A DNA stretch of 64,000 bases, from positions 570,001-634,000 of the forward strand of contig JAEMWC010000354.1 in NCBI GenBank assembly GCA_016490735.1, given 5' to 3'. Under the pieces are notes generated by a model. It made no database searches. It was not told where the DNA came from and worked only from the letters and a program-made list of their open reading frames with translations. The number at the start of each line of letters is the position of its first letter. Positions within the stretch are counted from its first letter, which is position 1. Origin of the DNA: Pachyseris speciosa. Its lineage: Eukaryota; Cnidaria; Anthozoa; Scleractinia; Pachyseridae. This document shows positions 19,574-31,475 of the stretch, one piece after another. The translations under genes and the position numbers were made by a program.

Positions 19574-20013
19574 AAATTTTAATTGCCCGAAAATGTCAGG
19601 GAACAAAATCTTCCTTTGAGAAAATGCAAGCTGAAATGAACTTTCCAGGAACTTTCTAGGAAACTATTTTCTTTCCGAAAATGCTAGCTGACGTTTTTAA
19701 CTGCCTAAAACAGCAATTATGACCTTTTCGAAAACCTCAGGAGCTATGATTTCTCAATTGCAAATCTTTTAGGCCACGTTTTAGTTACGAAAATCCAAGC
19801 GAGTGCACTCTTTAATCGACGCCGAAAGCCAAAGGCGAACTACCCTCCACCGAACAGATAGCTACCGAAACTTGTCGTTGGGTGCCCCTGATCTTTCAAT
19901 GCTACACTCAACACTCCAACATCAATCTAAACTCAAGCTGTGTTCTTCTAGGTCACGTGCCATCTTTTCCCTCCACACGTAATTATGTGCAAAAATTAAT
20001 TTCTAACACGCTT

Positions 20014-21600
20014 ATTGGATATCACCTTATCAGCTTATTCATTAGGGAGTAACGATTCACCAAAGGTCTTGTACGTGTTATGAAGTCAGTGTAAAGAGTC
20101 TGATTACTTCATTTATACACGAAAATAAAAATCCCGTTTGGTAATTAAATAAAGAACGATTACCACAAACATTGATATAAATTATGTGTTTTTTTACGTA
20201 AATTGTCGGTCCGGCTTGTGAAAGAATATGTTCCCTAAACTTTTCGGGCGATTAAAATTTTAGCTAGGGAATCCGAACAGATCAAATTTTTCTAGCTAAT
20301 GAAAACATCACTTTGAGCAGACTTCTATCACCATAAGGTACTTAAAACTGGCTTTCTACAGCTTTTGGTTGATTTGACTCGTTGGGTGCCCCTGAATCAA
20401 CAACTGTTACAGTCTCATCTTGGGATGAAGGCTGCAAGGTAAAAGATGTGTTTTTGTCAAACTTACGCCAATCCTCCTCGCTTCCCACTAACACTTCGCG
20501 TTTTCCGTCTGTATTGCCATACAGGCATAGGGACCAGAATACTACTGATTTCCGGCAGAAAAGACTCATTGGCAACACAGTTCGCGAGATGTAATGACAC
20601 TCACTACAGGAATGATTGCTTCAGTCTGTCTTTGTAAATTTCGCATCCTGACTGTGAATTATTTTTTAAATGGCTTTTTAATTTGCCATGATGTCTACTG
20701 GCTGTTTCAAGTTCGCAGAGGTGGGGGTTTCTAGTATAGAGCTTCTAATTCGAGAGGCTTCAATTGACTGACGCCTTATGGAAACCAAATATTGACAGTT
20801 TAAGTTAGTTTGTTTTACATACATGTGCGCAATCGTACATTTCTTCCATACAAGAAACACACAAAAAAGTTATCATATGATTGAACATTCCTTGTTGCTA
20901 AGTTTACAATAAATTCTTTGTCTTGGGCCATTTCAACTTCAATAAAAACAAAACGCAAAATGCGGTGATAAACATTTGCGAACATAGCAAAAGACTGGAA
21001 GCTAGTAAATATGGAATAACAAACCTCTCGCTTATTAGTGAGAAAATAACAAAGGTAATAAAGAAAGTTTCTCACTGCCAATAGAGACTCCTTTATTTAA
21101 CAATGCATATCTGATCGACCGGTTGCTAGGATTTTAAAATGATCCCATTTTATTCTATGGTTGGTAGAGAAGACATGATTAGCAATTGCTGATTCGTGAC
21201 AGTTTGTCAGTTGTAAGTGCTATGAAATGCTCTGTTTTTCGGTCATGTAATCGACGTTTCGTTTTCCCCAAAAATACAGTACTGCAATCCCAGCAGCTGG
21301 CTTTGTAAACAACTTTAGACCTAAATGAACGGACAGGTTTGTCATTGTAAGGAAAAGAAGATTTGATTTTTTTTGGGTGCTTTGAAAAATCAGTTTCAGG
21401 TTAAAACAACCGCAGAAATTATTTACACATGACTAAAGCTGTTTAGTTAGTTGCTTTTCCCTAAGGAAGGTAAAACAATGAAGATTTCTTTTTTGTTACT
21501 CCTTAAATAATTGAGGCTTAGGAGGCAGTATGAGATTAAAGCGTTAACGGGAATTTTCGCAACGTGGACCAAGTATTGTCACGCAAAATCTGTGAGGCTA
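20014..21600. other. No supported gene; partial inverted-repeat element copy
   Basis: 20225-20392 is a partial inverse copy of the left end of the element at 18694, ending GTTGGGTGCCCCTG. The rest is AT-rich unique-looking sequence. A - strand frame at 20342-20578 runs partly through this repeat and shows no recognisable domain. Confidence 0.55.
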
Positions 21601-21607
21601 TCTTTAT

Positions 21608-21852
21608 TTACAACCACCAGTCAGCCATGAAAGGGGACCTGTGATACCGCTGACTCTTAGATCTGAGGAGCCGTGAGCGATCCAAACCTTGCTGCATATT
21701 AGAAATCTCACCATTAAAATGGCGGTTGAAATAATTTCCGAAAGCTCTGAAGAACTTTCCGTTCTTCAGTCGTTGGTATGAAAGCGCAATTTGGTCAATG
21801 ATAACTGAATGCGCATTATGAAGGGTCTGCTCCAAATGGTCTGCTGGGACAT
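21608..21852 (-). CDS. Possible terminal exon, unknown protein, near the PAN/discoidin genes
   Basis: An open frame of 81 codons ends at TAA 21608-21610 and begins at a good acceptor (TTTTGCAG before ATGTCC on the - strand), with the first two bases completing a codon split after its first base. The product is Arg/Asn/Phe-rich with no recognisable domain. A diverged copy of the same exon start lies at 26083-26114, downstream of the second PAN gene, where it ends after ten codons. The EGF exon at 28957-29068 ends in the matching phase. It may be an alternative 3' exon of this gene family. Confidence 0.4.
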
Positions 21853-22439
21853 CTGCAAAAGAAGGAAACAAAGAGAATGAAGTTAATTAAAATGTTGCCA
21901 ACAGTAGCTATTTTCAAAGAATAGCAGTTTAAAGGGACTACATGATACCGATGGTTAGTAACACGATTTTGTATCCATGGAAACCCCAATTATTTAGAAC
22001 TGCACCACTAGTGCAACGAGGCTACAAATAAGTGTCTTTGGCTTATGATGAACAGGATCAAGAAGCTCCCTAAACTGGCCACTGGTTTTTAAGCTTCCTC
22101 TAGCGTCTAGCAAAAACAAGTATAAACCGGCGATATTCAGATCAATCAATCAATCAATCAATCATGTGTTGGTCTCCTTTCAAGAAGTCATTCGTTATTT
22201 TTCTCCTGGAGTGTTGAACCATATTGTTATAAAAAAAATTGTAAGTTGCAATTGTTTTCGGTTAAACCTGCATTAATAACTCACGACAGAGTCCGTTTGG
22301 ACTAGAGAAATTCCGCTAATTCATGTAATAATTTACATTAGTTACCAAAAATGTATCAAAGACTTCCTAAGAATATCAAATAACAGATACCAACAGAGAC
22401 TTAATACAAAATCAGTGCAGACTACATACCATTCCACCT

Positions 22440-23677
22440 TCAGCAAGTATACAGCTCTATTCTCATGGATATATGTCTGTTCCATTCCACAGGAAGGATT
22501 CGAACACAGCGAGCCTCAATTATGGGATTCAGATGACGTTTCACAACGGTGTCGCCATCTGTGTTCCCTTGAAAAATCTGGCGATGGAAATGTAATTAGC
22601 ACCAGATCAATAACGGATTTAGGATACTTTCTCACAATTCATTATACTTCTTTCTGACGAGACTACTGAATATATATAATGGAGAAAAAACGCACTTTAG
22701 AAAAGATTTTATTTAATTTTTTTTGTGGTATGAAAGCTATGAAAGTTATGGAGGAATAAAGAAAATTATTATCAGTTACTATACGAACGGTGTACCGGAT
22801 TGGTTTTATTTTCTTTGCAGGTATTAACTAAAATTGACCAAGGCTTTAAAATTACCATCATTCATTGTTACAAGAGAAGTTGTTCAAGTTGGGCCTCAGG
22901 AAACGGAGAAAGCTGGGCGTGGTTTACTCGACAGAAACAAAAACTACGATTTCAGGGAAAGAACGTTGTGCAGAGTAAAAAAAAAATTTGCAAATACAGC
23001 GCGCAAACCGTTATTGGCTTTCTAGTTTACACCTTAACGTTGTCTGGACTAAAAATCGTCCTCAAAATTCTGCAGGCGGTAGGAACGGAAAGTTGTGTTT
23101 TTACCGTGTCTGAATTGTCTCCTTTTCGCCTGTAAACCTTGAAGGACTTTCCATCTTCACGATGTTGTATCTTGTATTTTGTAACCCATTGTCCAAGTTG
23201 ATTCCTCCCTTGTGTCGCTATGTCAGTCACTCTTGTTGTTTTATTAAGGTCCACCTGCAGCCACTGATTAAGATTGTTCACTCTAGCAGACCAGCTGCCA
23301 TACTTTCCTCCTCCAGGAAGAAAATGTAACCTAGCCTGGTGGGCAGCGTGATTGGAGTCAAATTCCAGGTCCTCATTTTCTGCAATTAGCGCGACTGCTG
23401 CCCTCTCATTGAACTCACAAACTCCCGCCTTGTTTGCTTCGTCAAAACTGAAAATTGTACGAAAATTCAAAGAAACGCAACGCGGGTATCTTTGACACCG
23501 CAACCCGCATAACACCAAGCTGACGGCGTGAAATGTCTTGAAGGTGGAACCATTAAGTCGACGATTATAATGAGTCATAACGGAACAAGATAAGGAGTTT
23601 GCATTCAAAGCAATCGTTGGAGATGTGTGAAAAATTTCGCAGCTGAAAACTAAGGCAAGGAAATGAATATAGTCCAG
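22440..23677 (-). CDS. PAN/discoidin (F5/8 type C) secreted protein, gene A, damaged start
   Basis: Two exons: 23677-23105 and 22577-22440, total 711 nt, joined in phase 0 (donor GTAAAA after 23105; acceptor CAG before 22577), 236 residues. A hydrophobic N-terminus is followed by a PAN/apple-type segment (V-L-C-G-L-R-C-Q-R-Y-P-R-C) and then a discoidin domain: N-H-A-A-H-Q-A-R-L, W-L-Q-V-D-L, W-V-T-K-Y, and in the last exon G-N-T-D-G-D-T-V and M-R-I-E-L-Y-x-C at the end. The first strand and first Cys of the discoidin domain are missing and no EGF exon intervenes. The position of gene B's ATG is CTG here. Likely an extracellular adhesion or lectin-like protein, or a recent pseudogene. Confidence 0.65.
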
Positions 23678-24211
23678 GTTGAGTTGAGTTTGTGGCCACT
23701 TTCCCACAAATGACAAGTGTTAACGTTTTGCCTGCTTCTGTAAACACTGCCTTTCCCATTTATAGAAAAATGCCCTAAATTAATAAAGAAGTCATAATTG
23801 CGTTGCGAAAAGCAAATATAAGAAGTAGGCGAAATAGATCATAATTAAAGTTATAGCCAACTATATTTTTCACAAAATCCTTTATATCTTTTCAACCTTA
23901 AATAGATCAACCGAAGTATTAAGCTAAAACAATCTATACACCAAGGAAAGTTTCTATTTTTCCTTTCTTTCCATGCACTTAAATAAATTCTGACTGAAAC
24001 AGGTTCAGGACAATAATTTTGACAACCCCAATTACTGATCATAAGCGGGGGAGAACGTGGAGATATTTTGTCAGTCAATTAATTTACTTTTGTAGATAAG
24101 AAAAGTCAGTAATAGCGTGATTGATAGCAAACATTACATGCATGATTTCATGCATGATTTCAGTGATGTAAGCTAAGTGGCAAGGTTTCATGGAAACACA
24201 TGTCGATTTCT

Positions 24212-24527
24212 TAATTTCCCACATAGGGTGTCACAGCCTCCGAAGGATAATGATAATAATTTCCCACATAGGGTGTCACAGCCTCCGAAGGATAATGATA
24301 ATAATTTCCCACATAGGGTGTCACAGCCTCCGAAGGATAATGATAATAATTTCCCACATAGGGTGTCACAGCCTCCGAAGGATAATAATAATAATTTCCC
24401 ACATAGGGTGTCACAGCCTCCGAAGGATAATGATAATAATTTCCCACATAGGGTGTCACAGCCTCCGAAGGATAATGATAATAATTTCCCACATAGGGTG
24501 TCACAGCCTCCGAAGGATAATGATAGA
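24212..24527. repeat. 45-bp minisatellite, seven copies
   Basis: Seven near-identical 45-bp units, each containing CCCACATAGGGTGTCACAGC. One unit has a single substitution. Because 45 is divisible by three and the unit lacks stops in several frames, long repetitive ORFs appear on both strands; these are not genes. Confidence 0.95.
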
Positions 24528-24776
24528 AAAACTTGAAACCCTTCACAAATTGTTCATTACCAGGTTTTATTTGGTTAAAGTTACAGCGTTATTTCTAACT
24601 GATAGCTAGTGCACTTCTCTTGTCATTCAGGAACATAAAACATATAAAACAGGAACATAAAACATATAAAACAGGAACATAAAACTGTGTTTTTTTATTG
24701 TTCCTTTTCCCGCGCTAAAAAGTAAAACTTAAATTTTCTTAATTACTTACAACTAACTGTTATAAAATGGAACACG

Positions 24777-25080
24777 CACATACATACATACATACATACA
24801 TACATACATACATACTTCATTACTCCCTACAAGGGTTTTTCAGTTTCAAAACTACATAACTATCATTCTAAAATAAGATAATAAAAATAATACGCATTAA
24901 AAAATTTGATTTACTATTTACAAATTAATAGATTAATCAGGAAAAAGTAGGTTAACTAGTTTTTTCCTAAAAACTTTGACAGAGTCTGAAGGTTTAACAT
25001 CGTCTCTTAGATTATTCCAGAGCTTAGCACTACGGTAAATGAAAGACCGCTGTCCAGTGTCCACAAAATCGATTGTTTGT
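24777..25080 (-). mobile_element. LINE 3' end with (ATGT)n-type tail
   Basis: On the - strand 25075-24945 encodes the C-terminal tail typical of non-LTR reverse transcriptases: G-Q-R-S-F-I-Y-R-S-A-K-L-W-N-N-L-R, then S-V-K-V-F-R-K-K-L ending in a stop. About 100 bases of AT-rich 3' UTR follow, ending in a tetranucleotide repeat (24778-24815). Confidence 0.7.
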
Positions 25081-25083
25081 CAT

Positions 25084-25260
25084 ACAGTGGAAGCCCGCTC
25101 TACGAACACCCGCCTAATACGGACAGTTTTCTTTATCCCGACAACAAAAAAGTTCATATATTTTCTCTCAAATTAGCCGGCTTAATACGGACACCCGGAT
25201 AATGCTGGCACTTTGGCATGTCTCTTTTGTGTCCGTATTGACGGGGTTCCTCTGCACTCC
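25084..25260. mobile_element. Pogo-like non-autonomous element
   Basis: Starts TACAGTGGAAGCCCG and ends with a diverged inverse (CGGGGTTCCTCTGCA). The TACAGTGGAA start and internal 'taatacggaca' repeats match the style of pogo/Tigger-type elements. A better-preserved relative lies at 37936-38107. Confidence 0.55.
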
Positions 25261-26082
25261 AGGGCCCGGTTGCTCGAAAGCCGATTAGCTCCGATCTACG
25301 ATTAAAATGTAACCGAGGTTTTCGTCTCGCTCACTGAGAATGCTGCAAATTCTAAGCTTTACAACAAATTAAGAGAAAAGTTACATTCAAAACTTGAGGG
25401 TGGAAAACTTTGGGAAAAATCTTTATTGAACATTAATTAAACCGAAGCCAAAGCTTACACTAGCCCTGGATTAGCTTAATCGTGCATTGAACCGCTTTGA
25501 ACAACTGGGCCCAGGTCTCTAGTTTCTTCAGATGGCGCTAGTGTTGCCAGCTCGTAAAGCTCAACAAACTTTCACCGTTTCGGCTTTGTTAAGCTTTTAG
25601 AGTAGCATGACTACGGTCATGGAACGCTTCCGTTTTTCTGTTGTTTCTTTAATTCTTGTCCTATTGTATTGGTTCCTTAAGTTTAAAACTATTAACGGGC
25701 TCTCTAGTTGAGGATAGCACGGTGAGTAAAAAGCGCAGCGCGAAAAGGACCGACACTGACACTTTTTTTCACTGTCTCCCAGGTCCGCTCACCCAATACC
25801 CCACCGTACCCCACTTAGCAGCCTCAATGGGGTATACACGGTACATAATTGATTAGGCCAGCATAAATATATCGGGCTAGTTATATCGTCTACTACAGGA
25901 TCCGGCTATTCTATTTTGCAACGATGGTCCAAGCTAATACATACTCAGTTGTTGGAAGGACCACTGACTTACTGTCAAAACAATATCCACGAGGCGTTTT
26001 AATCTACCAGCACCAAGCATGCCATCCTTATTGACTTTTGGTCGGTTTCAAAGAATCAGTAATTCCTTCAATGATCATCTTC
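25261..26082. other. No supported gene
   Basis: Mostly unique-looking sequence between LINE debris and the remnant exon at 26083. Nothing with convincing coding or RNA structure is seen. Confidence 0.4.
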
Positions 26083-27378
26083 CTAACGAGGCTGCTGAGG
26101 GTCTGCGGAGTCATCTGCAAAAGAAATCGAGTTGCATTTCTTTAAACCTGACAATGAAGTGAATTTAAGAGGGAAAAACACCTTCATTCAGTTCAAAGAT
26201 TCAAAGATTGGCGCTGTCACCAATGGTTAGTATGATTCAACAATTAAGCCAGACGAAATGTTTTGTATTTATAGAACCCAAAATAACGATCCAGTTCTTT
26301 TTAAAACTGAACTACTCTTCTAATGCAGCGAAACTACAAATTAGTGTCGTTGGCCTCGGATAGTCATGCAGCAACAAGAAAAGTGGGATTGTAACTCAGT
26401 TGAAAAAGTTGTAAATGGCTTGAACCCAGGAGTCATATTATAACTAAGTGAAATGCGATCGTCCGGGTGAGTGTAGTTCTGAAAACATAGAGAAGGACTG
26501 TTTGTGGTGATATTGAGTGCCGTTTCGGCAAGCTGAGCGGATGTCATCATAATCGATTTTCCTTCAGTCTTTTAAGACCCACTATACTAAACGGATTATT
26601 TTTTTTCTCCTTTCAAGATGTCACTTGTCACTCAGGCTTAATTTTAGCGCTTTAAATTATGATCTTTTCAAGAGGAATTGTTCTGTTTCATCTGCTTGTG
26701 CTTTGTGCGATGCACCTGTCGAAGATGCCAAACATTATTTCTTGTTTTGCCCGAGTTTTGCTGCTCTGCGCGAAATACTTTTTGCCTCCGCTGCACACTT
26801 GTTGGGGATAATTGGCTCTCTGCATCTAATAAGAAAAAAATTGATTGGCTTCTTAATGGAGTTCCAGGTTTTAACTTTCAAATTAATGTAAACTTGTTTT
26901 ATGCTGTTCAGTCTTTTATCTCCCAATCAAATCGTTTCTCGTGATTAAATCTATGTACTTATGTATTTAATTATTTATTTTATTATATTTTTTATTTTAT
27001 TGTTTTAGTTTCTGTTTTTGTTGTTGTTGTTGTTGTTGTCGTTGTTGTGTCTTAGCTTTGACCGTGATGTATAATAATAATGTAAACGGCATAAGCTCTC
27101 TTGATGAGCACTATCTGCTCTTAGAGCAAATGCCGAAAAAAAATATAGTTTAAATAAAAAAAATAAAAGATGTCACTTGGTGGCTGCCTCTTGAAGTTCT
27201 AAAATCATTTTGTTCTACACACAAATAATAAAAATAAATAAATAAATAAATAAATAAAACAAAAACAACAACAACAACATATGAATCAAAAGGAACATGT
27301 CCGTTAATTCACTTTATTTTTTTGTTTTTGAAATAATTTTTATTACACCATACAATACAATATTCGTACATTACAATG

Positions 27379-27429
<51 letters not shown>

Positions 27430-29995
27430 GAAGGGAACTAACAATACAAGGCTATAAAATAAAAATAAAGTAACTAACTGAATAAATAGATAAAGTGGTA
27501 GGAAAGAGTGACGAAATACTGAACACAAGGAAATGCAGGGCTCTAATACGTGTGAAAAAGAAAAATTACATTACAGGCGCCCACTTGACTAAAAATTCCT
27601 CAAGATTCTTATTTGCAACTGCTATCTCACATAAGACCTTCGCTTTATTCTTCAGACGTGAAAGAAAGTGCTCAAAGTCAAGTTTTCCGCTTCAAACACT
27701 AGTTTCAAAAATGTGGTATTTGGCGATCACAAGCATGTGATTTAGCATATCACTTTTTGGTGTTCTCTGATACTACCCGTACAGAATTACACTCTCGGAT
27801 AAACTAATCTTTTGATGGGATATTTCCCGCCACCAATCGATGAAGCGGTCCCAGAAGTGTGAAACTTAACTGCAACTGCACAACATGTGGGCCAAAGTTT
27901 GTTTATCAGTACCACAAAAAGGGCAAATATCGCTTTCAACAAGGGCAGCGCGAAACAAAGTGGCTCGCGTAGGTAAGATGTTGTGAATTATTTTGAACTG
28001 AAAAGCTATTAATTTAGTTTCTGTTGAGATTATAAAGGGTAGTTAATAGACCTTGTGGATGTCTTCTTTTCTAAAGCCATAGTTTAGGATCCTACCCTCA
28101 GCTGTAGGTGTAGAATAACTTTGTTCGAGCAAGGTCGAATAAGCGATTCTGGTGGATACAACTTTTGTTGGGGGTATTTTGCGTCGGTACCACTGAATGA
28201 TAAAAAGAGCGAAATTGCCTTAATGAGTCAGTAGTATAACGTGAACGGTATCTCTATGCCAAATTTTTCTTTTAAACTAGCTAGGGAGTGAAAATTCAGT
28301 TCGTCAATGAGCAAGTCTTTGATTTCTACGATGCCGTTTCTAAACCAAGAGCCGTAAAAAATAGGTTTGTTGTCAACCCAGATGTTGCGGTTGTTCCAGA
28401 ATTTACTTTACGTTTACTTTAATTTGGTTACGCCTGAATTTCTACTTCAACACATGAAAACACTTATGACAGAGCCTTTTAAACTTCAAGGCTGGTAACT
28501 ATAGAAATTCCGCTGATGCCTGTAATAATTACTAAATATCAGAAATATATGCCAAAGAAGACTTAATAAGAATATCGAATAACAAGTACGAACAGAATTA
28601 GTTGTTTTGTATTGATAAACTAAAAACGTCATTCATAGTGTAGTGTTCTTTAGGTTTATGAACATAAATTTGCTGTTCAGTTGACGACGGACTCGATCAA
28701 GACAATGCACATACTTCTTCAATGGAAGCGCGTCGGACTTCCGATTGATTCATTGTGTTTTTGCATCTACTGTGATTGGTCAAACACAAGGTTTCTCTGC
28801 TTTGTGGCCTGTAGCCACACGAAATAAAAAATACACTTTTGAGACGATGAACATTCCATTCTTTATGACGTCACAAGTGACATCATGGGTTCAGTTTTGA
28901 GCGACAAAAGCGTTTTCCCAAGGGATACCCTCTGTTACTGCACTACACTTCTCTACCTTCACAATATTTTCCACTCAAGGTTCCCTCACATTTGCAGTTG
29001 AAAGCTTTCAGCGCTTCTGTGAAAATACATGAACCTCCATTCAAGCAGCTGGTCAGCTGACAGTCATACTGTTGAAAAATGAAGGTTTTACAGATTATTA
29101 ATTCGAGAGTAAATGAGTCGTGCGGTATTGAGATGGGAAAGATGTGCCTCACTCGTCGTGATACTTATTTCTTTGCAGTGACTCACTTTGGAAAAACTGG
29201 GACCGGGTGGCCGCGCAAGGAGTTGTGGGATTGTTGGGAGGGGGACACGTATTTCGAAGAAGCAATCCCGTTTCCCTGACGAGGACTCGCTTACAACAAG
29301 AGGAGTCTTATCTGAATTCGTAAATGGTATTTTCAGTCAAACTCCAAATCTGTGACAACAAGAGCAGCCGGGGTGTCATTGTTAGAGCCAACTACTAATA
29401 AACTTGGAACTACTAGTTAAATGAAGTCAAGCGAATAAGCATTTACCTGAGACAGCTGAACGGAAAGTAATAACGCCAGTTCGATCCGGCTTTAATTCTA
29501 GTTGAAACTGCAGAAGATTTTAGCAACGGTTTTTCATGCAGCTCTCTTGAATTCAAAAAGAAAAACAATGACGCAACTGACCGATAAAAATGTCTCCTCT
29601 AAAAGTGAGGATAAAAATGGATAATTTTCTATTCGACTGTCACTAACCTTAACGTCTTCAAATTGAGTATAAAACATTTCTTCTTTGTATTCCAAGTCCT
29701 CAGTCTCTTCAATGGGGTACAGGACTGCCCGCTCGTTTAACTCACAAACTCCCCTCGAGTCGTCGATATTAGAAACTTGAAGAAAATTTGTAGAAACGCA
29801 TCGAGGGTTTCTTTGACACAGCAAGCTGCATAAAACCAGGCTGACAGAATGGAATGATTTGAAAGCGGAGCCTTGAAGCCGATGACTATTTCGAGCGATT
29901 ACAGGAGAGGAGAAAGAGCTTGTGTCCCCGGCGGACGTTCGAAATGCAAGGATATGGGAGATAAAAACGACTAGAGGAAAGCGAATACAGTCCAT
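26083..29995 (-). CDS. PAN/EGF secreted protein, gene B
   Basis: Exons 29995-29648 (ATG, signal peptide, PAN/apple segment with V-L-C-S-L-L-C-Q-R-N-P-R-C), 29068-28957 (one EGF-like domain with six Cys: C-x4-C-x5-C-x9-C-x-C-x8-C) and probably 26114-26083 (ten codons, stop). Phases agree: first junction phase 0, second after one base; total 492 nt, 163 residues. The discoidin exons expected from gene A are not found; 28490-28600 resembles the sequence just downstream of gene A's last exon, and LINE fragments fill 26.6-28.4 kb. If the last exon is not used, the EGF frame stops a few codons past its donor. Likely an extracellular protein; the third exon is the least certain. Confidence 0.55.
26616..27168 (+). 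mobile_element. LINE 3' end (CCHC tail)
   Basis: The + strand frame carries C-A-L-C-D-A-P-V-E-D-A-K-H-Y-F-L-F-C, the Cys/His knuckle found at the end of many non-LTR reverse transcriptases, followed by a stop, an AT-rich 3' UTR with (TTG)n, and an A-rich tail at about 27150. Confidence 0.65.
27310..28415 (-). mobile_element. Decayed LINE fragment, C-terminal part
   Basis: On the - strand, stop-interrupted frames contain N-R-N-I-W-V-D-N-K-P-I-F-Y-G-S-W and a Cys/Trp-rich stretch resembling the C-terminal region of L1/Tx1-type elements. No intact frame survives. Inside its 3' part lies (CA)n at 27382-27426. Confidence 0.5.
27382..27426. repeat. (CA)n microsatellite
   Basis: About 22 uninterrupted CA units. 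Confidence 0.95.
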
Positions 29996-29999
29996 GTTG

Positions 30000-31309
30000 A
30001 ATTTTGTCTATAATGCGTGCGCTACAAAAAAAACTTTTTAATCAGTTTTGGGTATTGTTTACTTTCTAAAACCAAATTAGATGAGCATTTATTTTTTGAT
30101 CATACTGTGGTGACAACAAATGACCTGAATTAAATTTAAAGACAGCTGGTTTAAAAACAAAATTCCTTTCCCAAACCCCCAAAAAGTTTAAGTAAAAAGG
30201 AACTTCTTTTTAATTTATCTGGGGTGAATTTACCAATCATTTTTCATATTTCTCGTACTAACCGTCTTCAGACGAAATGTAAAGATTCCACCACCGCGAT
30301 GCCTTTTGTTTTGACCTTGAACTGTACACTTGATCGCATTTCTCGTACATCAAGGAAGCGTTTTCATATAGATGGGAGCTTATCATTGGCTCTTTTCTGA
30401 TTGGCATTGCTTTTCTTTTCGGCTGTGCTGGTCACCGTAACCGAAATTTGAATAGAACACAAACAAAAAAGACCAAGAAGCTGTATACCGGCTTAAACAA
30501 GAGGTGGGATATGTCAGTACCCAGTGGGTGGGGTGGGTCAATATGCGGAGTCTCCTTGCCTTTGTTTTTGTTATTTGTTTCTCTATTTCGTAGCTAGTAC
30601 GTCAGTATGTGGAGCTTAGAGGGTTTGGCGGTTGAGGAGAGCAGGTATCCCAAGATAGCGCCTCCACTAAGCTAGTATGCGAACGGTACAAATTTCTCAG
30701 GCAGGTGATATATATTTAGAGCATTATACATATTTGGAGCATTATACAGAAGTCTTAATGCTCTTACAGAGTAATCCTAAAAAATATAATAAAATGTAAC
30801 ACCACTAAAATTCAGCTATTAAATACTACTATAAATAGTGTAAAATACTACCATACTAAAAATTCATGCAATACAGGGAAAGAATGTAATGAGTGGAATC
30901 ACAGATTGAAAAGATAGGTTTTAAGTTGTGACTTAATTTAGGTACATTTAGGTGCTGTATGAGTCCAACGCTGGCCTGCTGCTTTGAGGGGCCACTACAG
31001 AGTAAGTGATTTATGATGTAACTGCATGAAGTATGTGAGTGTATGGAATAAAGCCACGTAAACAGTTGCTTATGGAGTGTTTGGGTAGCATTTCCTGTTC
31101 TTGTAGATATGCAACCTTGCTGCTGCTCTCTAAACCATCGTAGTCAATTGGTAGAGTGACAACACCCCGTTTGACGATCGTGGAGCTGCACGTAGTTGCA
31201 CTGCATTTGAGGCTCTCACCTCTATACCCGGCACTTTGATACAAACGCAATGTTTATGAAAATAGGAATATCTCGTTTCTCTTCTTCCCAAACTCATCTT
31301 CAAAGTTAG

Positions 31310-31352
<43 letters not shown>

Positions 31353-31444
31353 GAAGTGAGACACGAAAATTTGGTTTATCAACGGAGTTGATAATGTAAA
31401 TTGACTACCGTACAGGGATTCGATTAGCTAATCGAATCGAATCC

Positions 31445-31475
<31 letters not shown>

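Larger units (their letters stand above)
18694..19890. mobile_element. Terminal-inverted-repeat element inside the LTR
   Basis: The insert begins CAGGGGCACCCAACGA and ends with the inverse of the same sequence. Comparison with the uninterrupted LTR shows a 6-bp duplication of ATCTTT (left copy ATCATT, one change). No transposase is encoded, so it is a non-autonomous element. A 6-bp duplication does not fit hAT, Tc1 or Mutator; the superfamily is left open. The middle holds tRNA-like sequence in a large palindrome. A second partial copy of one end lies at 20225-20392. Confidence 0.75.
11365..20008 (-). mobile_element. BEL/Pao LTR retrotransposon with nested insertions
   Basis: Two LTRs bound the element and both flanks carry the same five bases, cgctt (11360-11364 and 20009-20013), a clean target-site duplication of the length BEL/Pao elements make. 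The internal order on the - strand is gag, protease, reverse transcriptase, RNase H, integrase, DUF5641, which is the BEL/Pao order. The 3' internal part holds a LINE fragment and the 5' LTR is split by a 1.2-kb element. Several frame changes and a stop break the coding region, although the LTRs differ at only about eight of 268 positions. Confidence 0.93.
18538..20008 (-). repeat. 5' LTR of the BEL/Pao element, split by an insertion
   Basis: LTR sequence matches the 3' LTR over 18538-18693 and 19891-20008. Between them lies a 1.2-kb element. The LTR boundaries TG...CA and the 5-bp flanking duplication are intact. Confidence 0.92.

Noticed and set aside
20342..20578. 78-residue - strand ORF as an Ig-like or discoidin exon
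   Set aside because: Short Ig-like resemblance appears only in another, stop-containing frame; the ORF reads into a transposon end.
22800..23135. + strand ORFs opposite the discoidin exons
   Set aside because: They overlap real - strand coding sequence and its intron and show no domain.
24177..24609. Repetitive ORFs on both strands, and a CRISPR-like look
   Set aside because: Units are contiguous 45-bp repeats without spacers, so this is a minisatellite; ORFs follow from the period.
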